A stretch of DNA of 64,000 nt from Himantopus leucocephalus (lineage: Eukaryota; Chordata; Aves; Charadriiformes; Recurvirostridae), in assembly GCA_003993805.1 (NCBI GenBank), contig RSEF01000014.1:4985531-5049530 (forward strand). The letters are read 5' to 3'. Positions 46,201 through 59,694 of the stretch are shown here, piece after piece. The translations under genes and the position numbers were made by a program. A model generated the notes under the pieces. That model saw only the letters and a program-made list of their open reading frames with translations, was not told the origin of the DNA and searched no databases. Positions within the stretch are counted from its first letter, which is position 1. Every line of letters starts with the position of its first letter.

Positions 46201-48069
46201 GCGGGGGTGGGAACCAGCACTGCCTTCCCAGCCAAACCTCTCCAGCCAACGCACCCCTCCTTCCCCACGCTGCTGCCTGAAGACTGTGTCCAGCAGCTCC
46301 ATGTACTTCATTTTCCACTGAGCTGGCTCATCCCTCTTGCCAGCGCTATTTTGAGTCCACCTGCTTGGGGTGCAAGTCCCTGAGCTCATTGCTCCTTACC
46401 AGCTCCCAAAGCTCCCCAGAAACTCTCCATGGGACAACCCAAAGAAGGGACCAAGGTCCTGGGCAATGGTGGAGGGGGAGATGACAGCATCCAGGCAAGC
46501 AAATTCCTAACCAGATTCCGCACCTTGTTTTTTGCCAAGCGAACAGTTGGGTTCCTGGCAGAGGGGACTTCGACCTGAAAATGAGGACAGGACATGCTCC
46601 GCCAGACCCCAGGGCAGCCGGGTGGCCCTGCGCCAGCGCTGCCAAGGACCAGCCTCCCCGCGCAGAAGGCAAGGCAGGATTCAGGGCAGGGCAAGAGGGG
46701 AATTGGAGGAAGGCACAGAAAAGGTTCAGGAGCAGCAAAAGGGAAAGAAAGGAGAATTTGGGTATGGGCTTTGACTCAGGGGTGAAGGCGAAATTGGAGA
46801 TGGTGAGTTAAAAAAACGGGAAAAGGATACTGAGCAGATCAGAGGAGCTTTTTGTTCCCGCAAAGGAGATATTGGCAACTGCAAAGGAAAACGTGTTGGT
46901 GATATAAGAGTTTAGGGGAAGGTGATACACCCTGACGTGCAGGAAAGCCAGGACATGTGCATGTGCTGCAGGGTGGCACAGGGGCTACCTGAGCCCCGCA
47001 GCCCCAGGAAAGCAGGCAGGGAGCTCCCTGGGGTGGCTGTACCTGTCAGAGCAGCCAGCCCACCAGGCGGGACCCGTGTGCTCCGCTGGTGCGCAGGGGC
47101 TTCTTCCTCCCGTGCTCTTCCTCTCCCACTCACATGGCTTTTGGGATTTCCAGGAGAACATACCCTCCCTTTTGGGAAGGATGGAGGACAGCTTCTTGAG
47201 ACTCTTCCCGCTAGGAATGGGAATGAGTCCCTGCCTAAGGGAAGGTTTTGGGGCACCAGGGAGCACCAGAGAGGCCCCAGTGAGCCTCCTGGGGAAGAGG
47301 GAGAGTGTGCAGGGGGAGGAATGTCAGAGGTGACTAAGAAATAGGTCTCCATCCATTACTCTGCTGGGCGGTCCTTTCGAGTCACTGGCTGGCTTTGTTC
47401 TCACCAACATCTGTAAGAGATTACGGATGCCTTCCTAGCTGAGGACATGGATGGGATCTATAAATACCAGTAGCCGGGGTTGCTGCTGTCAGAGGAGAGC
47501 TCTGCCTGGGTGGCCTGGAGGCCAGCCGTGGACAACAGGTCCCGGGAACACTGGGAGGCTGTGTCCCTAGCCAGGTGCCCTGGGGAGACGTGACTAGCGC
47601 AAGGTGGTGACACCACAGGCAGGGTCTTCCCAGGGCTGTGCTGATGCACGGCCAGTGGCAGCTGGAAACGCGGCCGGGCAATGGGAACACAGGGCTGGGG
47701 GGTCCTCAGCACCAGCCCCCACGCTGATACCTGTTCCTCACTGGCCTTGAGCAGCTCATATCATTTTTCAATGAAAACCAGACTGACCCCTGCAAGAGGA
47801 CAAGGGTTATTCAATACATTTTTTTTTTCATTTGGCAAGGACCTCCAATAGCAGTTCCCTGTAAAGCTGAGATAATACATGCCCAGACACCATGGCGATG
47901 GGCACCATTTAAGGAACACAAACAGAGCAGAGCTGTTAATGCTCGATCTTCCCAACTTCCCTGTGTCAACACCACTCCCCCCGAGACCCTTCTCTAATTC
48001 CTGACTCCATCCTGGGCTCTCGCTGAGAATGTCGCGAGACTTTGTGCGGTTCACGCGACGCTAACGCTG
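46201..48069. other. Unique non-genic DNA
   Basis: GC-moderate to GC-rich, with opposed open frames on both strands (46922-47344 plus against 46912-47352 minus) that lack domains. No repeat recognised. Confidence 0.5.
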
Positions 48070-48300
48070 TCCGGCAGGAGCTGAATTCTCCAGTGACTAA
48101 TTGCTTGAGAATGTCTTTGTTCGCTCAGCCTTTCCTACCGTAAAAGGATCCTGATTTTATAAGCTGTTAGAAGGCTGAAGATCCAGCACTACACTAACAT
48201 GTTGTTAGCCACAATTATCCCCTCTCTGACAAAGGATTCCTGATTAGGGCTGTTGCATATTCATCTGTAGACTGCGCCAAGCCTGGCTTTGTTTTTCAAG
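48070..48300. promoter_or_regulatory. Candidate conserved regulatory element
   Basis: High-complexity block with GTGACTAATTGCTTG, GTCTTTGTTCGC, CCACAATTATCCCC, CAAAGGATTCC, CTGATTAGGG and TTGCATATTCAT (SOX/POU-like pair). Positioning in GC-richer surroundings and absence of open frames support a non-coding functional element. Confidence 0.42.
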
Positions 48301-48769
48301 GTCGAGGATTGCATTTCTTTGGATTCAATTCCCATCCTAGACGTAGATTACAAGGCGGGAGAGGAGGAGGCAGCTGAGGTTGCTGGAAGCATTGAATCCT
48401 CCTGGTATTGCTCAAAACATTCACCAGATGTGTGCCAGACACGCCATGTGAACCAGCCATCCTCACAACCTTTGTGGGCTTGGTTGGGTGAGCTGAGCAG
48501 CTTCAAAAGCTGACCCTCGCTGCAGGTATGTCATGTTGAGGTCAAGGAGTGGGGAACCTCTAAGTGTCCCTGGTGCAGAAAGGTGGGTGCTGGGCAGGGA
48601 TCTCAACCCAAAACACACTTTCAGCAGTTGAGGTTTCATGAACTCCTGTTTCACGTCCTCCCTGGGGAACCTGTCCCATTGCCACCATGGGAGGAGGGAC
48701 AAAGCAGGGAGTTAGCCAGAATGGAATATTTCACAGAGGAACTTTAGCTGCTCTCCCCTGCTGATTCCT
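48301..48769. other. Unique non-genic DNA
   Basis: No recognisable gene or repeat. Confidence 0.5.
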
Positions 48770-48990
48770 CCACTTAAAAAAAAAATAAATAAAAAGGGAA
48801 GAAAAGGAAAAAATAATTACTTCTCAGCCTCTAACCTTTCCAGCAAGTGACTTTGTAATAAATAATCCACATGTCTCTCCAGTGCAATCCATCAGCAGGA
48901 GCGCCTAATTACTTTAGACTCACTTTGAAAACCCTTCCAGTGCCACTTTCAGATAAATAAAAAATTAATGTGGAACTAAAGCAGTAACCT
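48770..48990. promoter_or_regulatory. AT-rich block with an A-rich tract
   Basis: Starts with an A-rich tract including AATAAATAAA (48776-48815), followed by unique AT-rich DNA with TTTGTAATAAATAATCC and CGCCTAATTACTTTAG. May be regulatory. The A-rich start is low-complexity. Confidence 0.33.
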
Positions 48991-50839
48991 GGAGAAAGTT
49001 TCCCCAGCCTCTCTCGCTTCTCTCCAAATCCGGGCTGATGCCTGGAAGGCTCCATGGCCAAAGGTGCTTCCCCTGTCACGCTGAAAGGTGAGCTTGGGCT
49101 GCAGTTCAGGGGGCAGGGAACTCAGCCATGGAGTGTCCACAGGGACACCCATCCTCCAGACATGCAGATGCTTAGAGCAGTAGTTGGAGACAGACCCACT
49201 GTGTATGAAGACTTTTTCCTCTGAACGCCCTTCCTTGAAAGCTTTCTGTTATTTGTTTCTAAGAGTGCGTTCTAGAGGCAAGTAGGCTCCACTTTCCCTC
49301 TTGCAGTTGTTCATTGGTCCCCTGTTGCGCTGTATTCTGCATCACCCCGTTCCTTCTTGTTCCCAAGAGTACAGCTGTAAGAAAGGCACCTGAGAGCTGA
49401 GATGACTTGCCCCCCTTGCACCCCACGTCATCCCCACCGAGGCTAAGGGGCACCCACCCCGCAATTTCTGCAGCGACAGATGCCCCAAGCACTGTGCTCC
49501 TGCTCAGCATGCAGGGCACGCTGCAGCACGAAGGCTGCGACAGAGGAGACAGGGGTCACTCGAGAAATTATTTCTGTAATGGGTCTGTCCTCTAGCAGAG
49601 GCAGGAGAAATTCCCAGTCTTCCTCGCCTGTTTGCAGCTGCTGCATCTGTGTCAGTTGTGGTGTGGAGGGATGAGCGCACGAACACAAGCGCGGTGTTCA
49701 TTGCGAGAATGCAGTGAGGTGCCGCATCCAGGAAGGTTCAAAACGGAGCTGAACACCAGCAGGCGGCACTTCTAGGGAGTTTCGTTGGAAGTGAGTAGAA
49801 TAACACTGAGCAAGCCATTTGCACACTCACGTTAAGGATGGCGTTAGAAGACAGAAGACGGCAAGAGCACCATCTCCAGAGCAACCCTTGGCATCCTCTG
49901 CCATGCAAGGATGTGCTTTAATGGAGACATTACCAAAGCAAAGGGGGTCTTGCTGTAGGACTGTTAGAATAGGAATCATTAGTCAGATGAATTTCATTGC
50001 ACTGGAAGTGAACTTGTTCTGATGAAAGACCAAGCTGGCCACCAAAAAGGATGTTCAAGGCATCCTGTTGCAGTTATCCTTAAAGGAACTGATAGTGAGA
50101 GGAGGAAAGATGCTCAAAAGTGTGGTTGCCTGAAGATGTTCATGCAAGAGCCAGAGGCCCAGAGGTTCTCCCCTACCCTCCTGAGAGGGTGACAAGGAAG
50201 CAAGGGGCAGACTTGGCTTGGGAGTACTGGAAGGTACAGGGTGCTGGGGATGCCGTTATGGGTACCAGGGCCGAGTCTCTGCACATTCTGGATTTACTTG
50301 TGCTTTCACTTGCAAACTGCACCTATTTGTCGCAGAAGCCACTAACCCACATGAAGGTAATCGAGATCACGGTGGGACAGCTGCTTCCACTGGCAGCCCA
50401 GATTGCTATTGAACCCGTTTAGTCTCTGCAAGGAGTTTTTGTCTAGAAATAAGAAACATACCAATTTCCTGATATTTCCAGCAACAAAATTAACATAAAA
50501 ATACTGCCTGAGTTTCATTTTGCAAAGACTGATAGCATCCCATGCCTTTGGCAGCTGGAGAGCTGAGCCTTCTAAAAAGGCTTTGTCCACCTCTTCTTCC
50601 TCATCATTGCACCCCACTTCTGCACTCCCTTCTTTCTCTTCTCCTCTCATCTCTGCGCTCAGGGCCCTGGGCAACACCCGAGAAGCATTCGGAAGCTAAA
50701 AAGCGAGCAAAAAAAAAACCCGAAGCAAAATTAAATATCTCTGAAAAGCAGGCCCAGAACCAATAAGGCCTGATTTCACTGCAGGTTACCACAGCCGAGG
50801 CAGTGGTGTGTCAGGGGAGGAAGATGCTTGAAAAACCTC
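48991..50839. other. Unique non-genic DNA
   Basis: No recognisable gene or repeat. Positions 50590-50660 are pyrimidine-rich and 50696-50720 contain an A run. Confidence 0.5.
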
Positions 50840-50985
50840 CACAGGAGAATTAATTAAACGAATTTCACTCTGCCAATTGTTTGTTATTTTTGCTGACCTC
50901 ACCAAGTGGATTAATATTTAATTAGCCTTTAGGAGAAGTGGAAAGCACTTATTAACCTGTTATGTCAATCTGTCAGGCCCGGGGT
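50840..50985. promoter_or_regulatory. Compact candidate enhancer
   Basis: Contains GAATTAATTAAACG, GCCAATTGTTTG, AGTGGATTAATATTTAATTAGCC and CTTATTAACC within about 140 bases. This is a dense series of homeodomain-type TAATTA/TTAAT words with CCAAT- and SOX-like sites. Flanks are GC-richer. Confidence 0.42.
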
Positions 50986-52169
50986 CTCAGGACAGGCGCT
51001 GTTACCGTGAAACAATAGAAATATCAAGGTCTGTTTCTCTCCGTCTTGGATGTTATCCCCGTTGCAAAGTGGCTTTTTGGGGTGACACGGAGGGAGGGGA
51101 CCCACCGCCCCTAACTGAGGGGTGTCTAAAAGTGAGTGCCCCAAATCGAGATGTCTTTTAGAGGCCAGAGCACGAGCTGAGGAAGCCATATGTGATGTCC
51201 CAGGCGCAGGTGGGAAGCACATATGGATATATGATCCCCTTGGAGGTATTTTAGAGCTCAGGCTAGATCTCGTCTGGTGTGATGCTAGCAACTAGGGAAA
51301 GGATTGGGCTTTCCTTCATTTTTCTTGTTTAAAAACACTGCTTCCTTTATATTGTGTTTACAGTTATCATAGTTCAAGAAGCGCTAAACTTGGTGTCAAC
51401 ACATCCTCCTCAGTGGGGAGATGCAATGGGGCCCTGCAAGACACAGAGGTTCCGGGTGAGTCCCTGTTAAAGAAAAGCTCTAAAACAGAAGCCAGGATGA
51501 ACACAGATGGCAGAACAAGAAACCCATTCCCGCCGGTGACAAAGACCAGAATGTCCCCAGCCAGCGTCCAAGCTCATGCAAAGCTGGTGAGTCTCACCCC
51601 GGGATAACGGCCACGTCTCCGTGCCGCAGGGCTGGGTCTGGCCCAAAAGAAATAAAACCTCAAGCAAAATGGAACCCTTAGGAAACATCCTCAGCAAAAC
51701 AGTGAGATGAATGTTGTGTGCAAGTTTGTGAGACTGGGAGGAGCTGGGAAAGAGCGGCTGAAGTGCAAAAGTGGCCGAGTATTTTCTTTGGTGGAAATTC
51801 TCCCAGGCTCCGGGCACAGCAGCTAGCTGATGTCTTAACTCACTGCTCAGAGAGGAGCCAAAGCAAAGGGCTCCAAACCTCCCCAAATCCTGATGGCCCT
51901 GAGCGTCACACACAGCTGGACATCTGCACTTTGACTTCGGCTTGGTGAGTCAAAACTAAACCTCAGGTTAAAACAACCCGCTGGATCTCTCTCGAGGTAT
52001 TAAAAACCCCACCAGCAAACCCAACCAGCATCCACACCCTGGTTTTGCAGTCTAACAAGGACACCGGAGAGACGCCAACCACCACAAGAGCCAACCTCTC
52101 GTCACAGGCAGAAAGCTTCAGCAGACGGCAAAAATAACAAACCATATTCAGGAAAATACGGGGCTGTTG
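50986..52169. other. Unique non-genic DNA
   Basis: No recognisable gene or repeat. Confidence 0.5.
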
Positions 52170-52445
52170 GCAGCGGGCGCGGGCTCGCGAGTCCCTTTCA
52201 ATCTCTGCACGCAAGAGGCGAGATGCGCAAACGGGGGCAGGAGCGGGAGCGCTCGGAGGCGAGCCCCGAGCGTGCGGCTTCGCGCCGGCTGCCAAGGCGG
52301 GTCGCGCTCCCCCCCTGCAATCTGCGCCGGCGCTCGCAGGCTCTGCCCGAGACCGGCCACCTCCTGCTGCCTCGTCCCCACAGGGCAGGGACGCTGCCCG
52401 CAACGCCATGCTGCCTGGTCTGGGTGCCATTACCGCCGCTCTGTG
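52170..52445. other. Orphan CpG-dense islet
   Basis: Probably the clearest CpG-dense stretch in the window (gcgggcgcgggctcgcgag; ggagcgctcggaggcgagc; ctgcgccggcgctcgcagg). It abuts an AT-rich motif-dense block with no gap. No coding first exon is visible; frames on both strands are compositional. It might be a promoter of an unannotated non-coding RNA or a poised-enhancer CpG island. Confidence 0.47.
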
Positions 52446-52454
52446 ACAGGCCAT

Positions 52455-52640
52455 ATCATTTATTATTATTATTTTTTTTTAAATTAAAATCCTCCTGAGC
52501 TTTATTAAATAGGGATGCTGATAGGTAATTAAATCGCAACTTAATTAAATCTGTCTGCTCAATCCAACCGCGGCACGCTGGCTACTCTGCAATCCCTGCG
52601 AGAGGTGCTGTCGGTGGAGAATGGCAACGCGAATTAAACA
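52455..52640. promoter_or_regulatory. Candidate conserved element next to the CpG islet
   Basis: Begins with a (TTA)n/T tract, then TTTAAATTAAAATCC, GGTAATTAAATCGC and CTTAATTAAATC. The palindromic TTAATTAA word and its neighbours are strong homeodomain-type sites. CpGs persist to 52640. The tandem of CpG islet and TAATTA-rich block looks like a developmental enhancer/promoter unit. Confidence 0.42.
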
Positions 52641-55600
52641 GCATCACGCTCGGCACTGCCACCTCCCCGCCGGGCACAGCCGGCAATGGGATGGGTGGGT
52701 TTCTCCACCCATACAGCAACTCATAGCAACAGGAGGAGCTGGTGAGGCCCTACGGGGGACCTGACCTGACTTCATAAGAGCTTTTTGGGTAGGGCCTGAC
52801 TCCGTCTGGCGTGGCAGGACCAAATGAAGGCGCAGGAGGCAGGTTAAAGGGTTTATGACTAACTGCTTTGACACAACATGATGGTGTTGGGCATGAAATG
52901 GTGGGCAGGTGGGGAGGGACTTCTCTTTCCACTGCAACAACAGTGGAGACAACACATTGAAGGAATTATTTTTGTGGGGAAGAAGGATTTAAGCCTTTCT
53001 CTGTTTTAGTCAAGAAGGCAAAGTCTTCAAACTTTGGAAACAAAAGCAAAGAAACCCGGTGTGTCTCTACAAAGCCCTCCTGCAGTCACTAGAAGATTTA
53101 AGTTGTGATCTGAGAGCTTGGGGCTGCTGCAGCAGGTCAGTGAGGGCAGAATCCCCATGGGAGAGATGACCCAACCTGCACAGCCATACCCAGAGTGGAA
53201 AGGATGACAGAGAAAGTAGGTAGGTCCTTCCAGAGCTAAATGGGAGAGCCAATACCCAGAGCCTGTGTCCCCATGGGTACAGAGTGTAGAGAAGACCTTG
53301 CTCTCCATGCCACCTTGATACCACCTACCCTCCTTTGCCAGATCTGGCCCTATGCCTGCCTCAGGTGAGCCCTTTTATACCATGCTGGTGGTTATTCCTT
53401 CACCCTGCTCAGAGGGTAAAATGGGCACTGCTGCCTGCAGTGGTTTTGTCCTCTCCTGCAACTACAGCCTCCTCACAGTCCTGGCAAGACCCTTGAGCTG
53501 TCCTCTGGCCATGAAGCCTCACAGTGTAGGCACTGTGCTTTTGAGGGAGGCCTCACAACCACTGGGGTTCCCCCAAATTTGCAGCCTGGGATCCAGGTAC
53601 TTGAGCACCCTCCAGGTCAACCTGCAATCTTCCAGGAGGTGAAAGAAGAAAACAAAACAAAAGCCCAAAGGGCAGCAGCATCTAATGAAAGGCAAAACCC
53701 CAAAGAGATGGACAAGAGATGGACAAGCTACAGGGAGCCTGTTCAAGGGCGACTTTCACACAGTAATCTTGGGAGATAAAATTCATAATCTGTTTCCACC
53801 GCAGAGATGGAGGAGTGAAAGTCCTACTGGGATTAACGTTTAATGCTTGAGTTGGCAGGTGATGCCCTGCGTCGGGATGCTTGGGTTTCCTGCTCTGCAG
53901 CTGAAAAAGACTGGTACGTGAGCTCAACCAGCATCCATCCCGGATATTGGAGATGACCCTACGCTCAGGCAAAGGTCAAGGAGGGGTTGCCAAGTTCAGG
54001 ATTCCCCACATCATTACAAAGTGTTGTGCACTGGGGCTGCAATAACAGATGAGTTGTCCTGTCTGTATCTGCTGGGGCGTGCGAAACTTCAAACCTCCTA
54101 ATTGTTTTAGAGCCACTGAGGTGAGCTGCTGGAACACAGCATCAGGGAGGGCAGTTGAGAGAAAAGGCAGCTCATTCCCACCGCTGGGTTTGCATTTCTG
54201 CTCCTGGTGAGGACATATGTGGCAGGGAACTGCTCTGCTGGAAGCCCACACATGGCAGCCTCAGCTCCTGTGCTCCCCACCAGGAAGACACAGGGTTGGA
54301 AGGAGAGATGGGTCAGCTGCAGAGGGACAGAGGGGGACACAGCCTGGGAGATGAGAAAAGACCTTAATGAAGATAAAGACATAGTCAGACCCCAGGACAC
54401 ACAGACAAGCAGTTATAAACCCTGACTAACTCTCTGAAACAAAGGTCATGTTAACAGTGCCACCCGTGGAGAAAGCTTTATTTTCTCTTCTCCTCTGCTA
54501 CCAGAAGACTTTCTCCATGGGGAGTACACAGCCTTAATTTTGAGGGTCTGCTTTGAAGGCCAGACAATGGCACAGAGACTGGGACGGGAGCGTCTATGAC
54601 TAGGAGATGCTGTTTGCTGTCAGAAAGCGGGGAGAAAAAAAAGAATTGATCATGCCCTGGAACCCCTTCATGCATGCTGTGACATCATCTTAGCAGGCAT
54701 TTGCAAATGTACTGTTTGCGCTTACTCTTGAAAGAGGTCTGTTGAGAGTGAAATGATGCAACCATGGGCGCTCACTCACCATTACGCTAGATCTCCTCCT
54801 CTATTGCACACCTGCCTCCTTCCCATCTTAGTTTCCCAGACCTCTCCCTGCTCTCTGAAAGTGGCCTGTCCGCTGCTGTTTTGGGGGTTTCCCTAGATAG
54901 CTCTGTAAAAGTCACCCAAGCTTCTGCGTATCTGCAGAATATGGCCGGGTTTCCAAAAATATTTTACATAGGTTCCCAAACCCTTGACTCCGGGGCAACT
55001 ACTCACCTGCAAGTAATGAATGGCCAGCAGGTTCTCAGCAGAAGTTTTATTAGCAGCTACACGTGACCTGATTTTAGCTTCTCCAGGAAAGCAATGGGAA
55101 GTACCCGAAGGTCTGCTCTAAGCAGGTGTCCTACTGTGCTCTGAAGCTCTGGGAGACACTGATGATCAAGCTTCTTCTTCTATCACCTGAGAATAGATGT
55201 GTGCAGAATAGCTCAGACCTCTAAGTGGTGAGACGGAGAGGTTAGTTAATAGGCAGTAGATGTTTGCTAAACTTCACAGCCAAAAGTTTCCTGAAAACAG
55301 GGTGCCCAAGTCACACTTTTGGAATAAGAAAGTTATGCTCTGTATCTAAATGTCACCATTGCTCTATCACAAGAGGGCAAATCTATTAAATCGTGACCCA
55401 AGAGTCTGGACAATTAGGCTTTAGGTCCAGAAAAGAATCTACATTTTGCAGTGCAGCCCTTCTCTTCTTTGACAGATTGTTTGTTTTTTATTCTTTCATG
55501 TGTCCCAGGTGGTGCTGGGACATGTCAGACCACAGGGCAGCTTGAAGTTATGGGACAAACCGAAGGTAATTTGGCAGGAGAACATTAAAAAGCAAGAGGA

Positions 55601-58600
55601 GGAAACTATAAATTCAGAGTGTAACCACCATAAAGTATTCTCTTAATTCCCAGCCAACCTCTTAAAAGCACAGATAGCTCTTCCCCCTGCCCACAGGATG
55701 CCTTTCCCTCTCCGTAGGGTGTCGTGTTATGGCTCAGACAACAGAACACCACGGGAACGGTGACCCTGATGGATTTCACATGTGTTGCAAGACCTGGTGG
55801 AGGCTCTGCCCTTTCACATGCTGGACTTCTCTTCTGTGCAATATCAAAGGTTTGGCATCTCATGGCCCTGTTTCATTTCTCACTGTCTGCTGAAGGGCTT
55901 CATCTCATCCCTCCTGTCCCCTTCTGATTGGTGAAGACGAGCCATCTGCCTTTAGAGGTGGGAATGAAACGTAACCCTGAGTCCTAAATTGGCTGTAACT
56001 CCCATGGCAGCATCCAAGAACGTTTACGAGACTCCTTTCTGGGAAAGTAACACAGACAAATCATCAAAATCTTTCCTCATCTCCTTCTTGTGTCCTCCAA
56101 GGGTTATGGACCCTGGAGAAGCTGCATGAGAGGCTGAGATCTGCTTTCCAGTAAGTCATGACTGATCCTAACTTTCCTTTCCTCTACTACAAGTAGGTCA
56201 TGGAATTGCTACATTTCTGTGTTCCTTCCTCTTAACTAGAAATGAGTTTCTCACACCTAAAAAGCACTGAAGTGCCTAAATCACATTTTCAAGAGTCACA
56301 AACATTTACGAACCCGAATGTCATAGCTTTTTCCTTCCAAATTCTTACTCTAACAATGCCCCTCTTTCTCCCAGCCAGACCAGTCTCTTCTCATTTGCAG
56401 TTTCTCTCCATTTACCCCCTTTCTGGTTATCTTTTAACCAAAGATCATTGCCCGATTCTCATTCTTGGTCATGCTTTAAGGGCCAGCGTTTGCTCTGTGA
56501 GGAGGAACAGGAAACACTTAGTCCTCGTCCCCATTCAGCTGGTCACTGCCCTGTCCCCTGCCGAGCCAAACCAGTGCTCTCCTGTCTTGCAGCCACATCT
56601 GCCCTGCTTCCACGACCATGGGGTCAAGTGCATGGCAAGCAGCGGTTGGGAAGTTAGACGTATTTCTTGTGAACTTCAGAGTGTGAAAAAGAAAATGCAG
56701 TTCTGAGAGAAATTGCTCATGGAAATCTGTTTCTAGTTTTGCTTCAAAAAGAAATGATGAGTGGTAACTTAAAAATGACACAAAGGAAACTGCAGTGGAA
56801 CTCATTTAAAAAGATCATTTTTTAGGGAAATTTGAAAGATTTTTGCAAGAAAACATTCCACTGATCTGGCCATCTTATCTCACTTACTGAATACCGCTGG
56901 TGAGCCTCCCATTTCTGCTTCAGAGCCTATTTGTCTCCACTGCTGCTCTTAAAGGCAAGCATCTCTGATGAGGTTTTAGTTCTAGTGTACAGACTGTGGG
57001 AGTGGAAAACTCACAGTCAAAGTTTTTTTGTAAATACATAGGTGTTTTGAACCTATTCATATAGCTGAGGGCAAGTTTTCCGGTATCAAATATTAGCTAA
57101 CGCTACAGCATTGAGCATTTACACAGGGAACACCAGAAGAATGAACAAAGTCAGGGCAGAGCAAACTGAAGGGGACTTTTTGAAAGCCAGAAACAGCTGG
57201 AGCCAAGCACGAGAGAGCAGAAAGATACTAGTGCAGGGAAAATAGAGCACAACATGAGAAACGGTGATAGGAAATAAAAAAGGGGACCTAGCAGACCCAG
57301 GGAAGGGTGAAGACAGAGAGAATGAGAGTGCGAGTGAATGGATAGAGTAGCCAGAAACAAGAAAATAAAGAGTAAACCTGACCTTTGTTATCTTTGGAGA
57401 ACAACAAAGAATGTGTCTTCTGCAAAGCTATTTTTGAATGTGGCCATGTTGCAGAAGACCGTAAGAGAAGACAGTGTGCCTGAGTAGCACCAGTAAAGTG
57501 ATGGAGTGGCAGATGAATGTTATCCATCTCAGGGTTGCTAGATCTTGAGGTCCCAAAGCATGTTGGGAGCTCTTATCTCCCCTTAGCTGGTGGTACCTGC
57601 TGCCATCAATGATTCTGGTGTTGCTGAGCCTCTAAACCAGCTGCTGGCGTCAGGGACTGCCATGTGTATAGAGCACAATGTCTCACAAACCTTGAAAATC
57701 GCGGAAGCCTCCCAGCTGCCCATGTGCATGAAGCATGCTCCTCCCCCAACTCTGATCCCAAGGGAAACAGCCAAGAGGAGCTCCGGAAGGTCAAAATGCA
57801 ATTAAAACCAATGAGATTTTTTGCTACTTAATGGGTGCAAAGGAAAGAGGGTCTGCCTCCTGGGTCATGCCTCTCCCACCCACGCTGACCACCCCAGACT
57901 CTCTCCTCCATCTCCTCTCCTTCCCCGTTGCACTTCTCGTGGCCCTCCTCATTCATAACATCAGACCCCCTCTGATGTCCAGGTCCAGCAGTTGGGGGAC
58001 AATTAGGTAAATGTGTAAGTTTGGAGGGGATTTACACCTCCTGTTGCCCTTGCAATGAATTACCAGGGCTGTTAATGGGCTGGTGCCCCAGCGCCTCGTA
58101 AATCGTGCAACTGAGGCCGAGCGGTGACGGGTGGCTTTGATCTGGACACGCTGCCCTGCCATGAACAGGAAAAGGAAGAGGTGATTTTTCATGGGTTACT
58201 ACTCACTCCAGCCTCCAAGTTTTCCACTCTGCTGAAACTTTGACAGTGCCTAATAATCCATCAGCGAAGCTTTCCTTGCTCTGCTTCCACTCCATTACCA
58301 CCTTCATGTCCCCATTTAGCTTCTTTCACACGGACCCCGGAAAGGCTGACCGTCTCCCAACCCTCCAAGAGCAGTTTGGAGGATGGGAGCAAGGCTGGGG
58401 TCACTCCACATGTTTTCCCTGAGGAGAGGAATCAAAAAAAGTGGATGCTGAGATGAAGGGAAGGAACTAGCTGATGTCTGCAAAGCTGGGAAAAAACTTT
58501 CAGATGGGATCTAATGTCCTGTTACCTGAAGGGATAAAGGTACCACCTTCAGCTCCTGAACTAGGCTGATTCTTCACCAGGTGCCATTTTCTCCACCCTT

Positions 58601-59694
58601 AACAACATGCCCTTCACACCAGTAGCTCTACGGACAGAGGTTGTCTCTTGCCCATGTATAGCAACAAACACAGTGTGTTTTTTCCCCTTTGCTCATGGTA
58701 TTGGGCTGCCTTTGTGCTGCCAAGAGGAAAGGGCACCATGTGGGCTGGCCCCATGGGCTCCTCTGACAGTGGCTTGAGGGGACTTCCCATCTCCAGGAGC
58801 TCCACCATCTGCAGCGCTCCACTCCCGAAGGGCAGTGCCCTGCAGTCCTGGGTGTCCTCCAGGACAGAGAAAGCCCTCCTCTCTTCTTAGGTCTTGACAC
58901 TTTGGAGATGCCATTAGGTTCAATTAAAAAAGAAAGCCACTCTGCCCTCCCAGAAACCCCTTCAAAGCAGAAATATTGCAATCTGGGTGGGAAACAACAC
59001 AGAAAAAAATAGCATCACCGTTTCACTGAGTGACTGTGGATGTGTCTCTAAATGCCCATGATTAACAGGGAGCAGTAAGGTTCACACCTAACGGAGAGGG
59101 CCACCTGGGATGTTAAAGCAATTGGTGTTGGTGGTGAAACCCTGAAGTGCCTCAGAGGAAAAGCAAATAAGAGGCTATCTTCACTGCTGAGATGTCACCT
59201 GATGCGAGAGGGTTAGATCTCTTAGAGTCCATTTGAGATGCTCTGGAGTATCTGCCATGCTGGAAGAACAGGGGTTTTCTACAGGTCTCTTGTCACATCA
59301 TCCAGCCATGTCTGGTGTCTTGGATACTTTAGGATGTCTCAAGTGGTGCAATACATTGGGGTACCTGAGCAGAGTCTTTTATCACCACAATTTTTCACAA
59401 GACTGCTGCTTAGATTTATTCTCCAGGCTCATCATTTCACTTGACAGGTCCTTCCTTGTATCTCCTATACATTAGACCAATACATCGCACGCATTCAGTT
59501 TTGCACCTCCTGCCTTCTGAATGGAACAAAATCCTCAGACCTGCACTGTTTTCTTAGACTAATGAATTCTTTGAGAGGGGTAAAAACCACCTCAGTAATA
59601 AATCCAAACTGTGAAGGCTTGATGTATCTGTTTTTCTGTTCGCCTCCACTGCTGCTAGACAGAATTAGCCCTCACCTAATACAGAGCGCAGACT
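52641..59694. other. Long stretch of unique non-genic DNA
   Basis: Seven kilobases without a supportable gene or recognised mobile element. The 154-codon frame at 56242-56706 shows no domain. AT-richer patches occur at 55580-55640 and 56700-57080. Positions 57150-57370 are purine-rich on the plus strand. Nothing else stands out. Confidence 0.42.
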
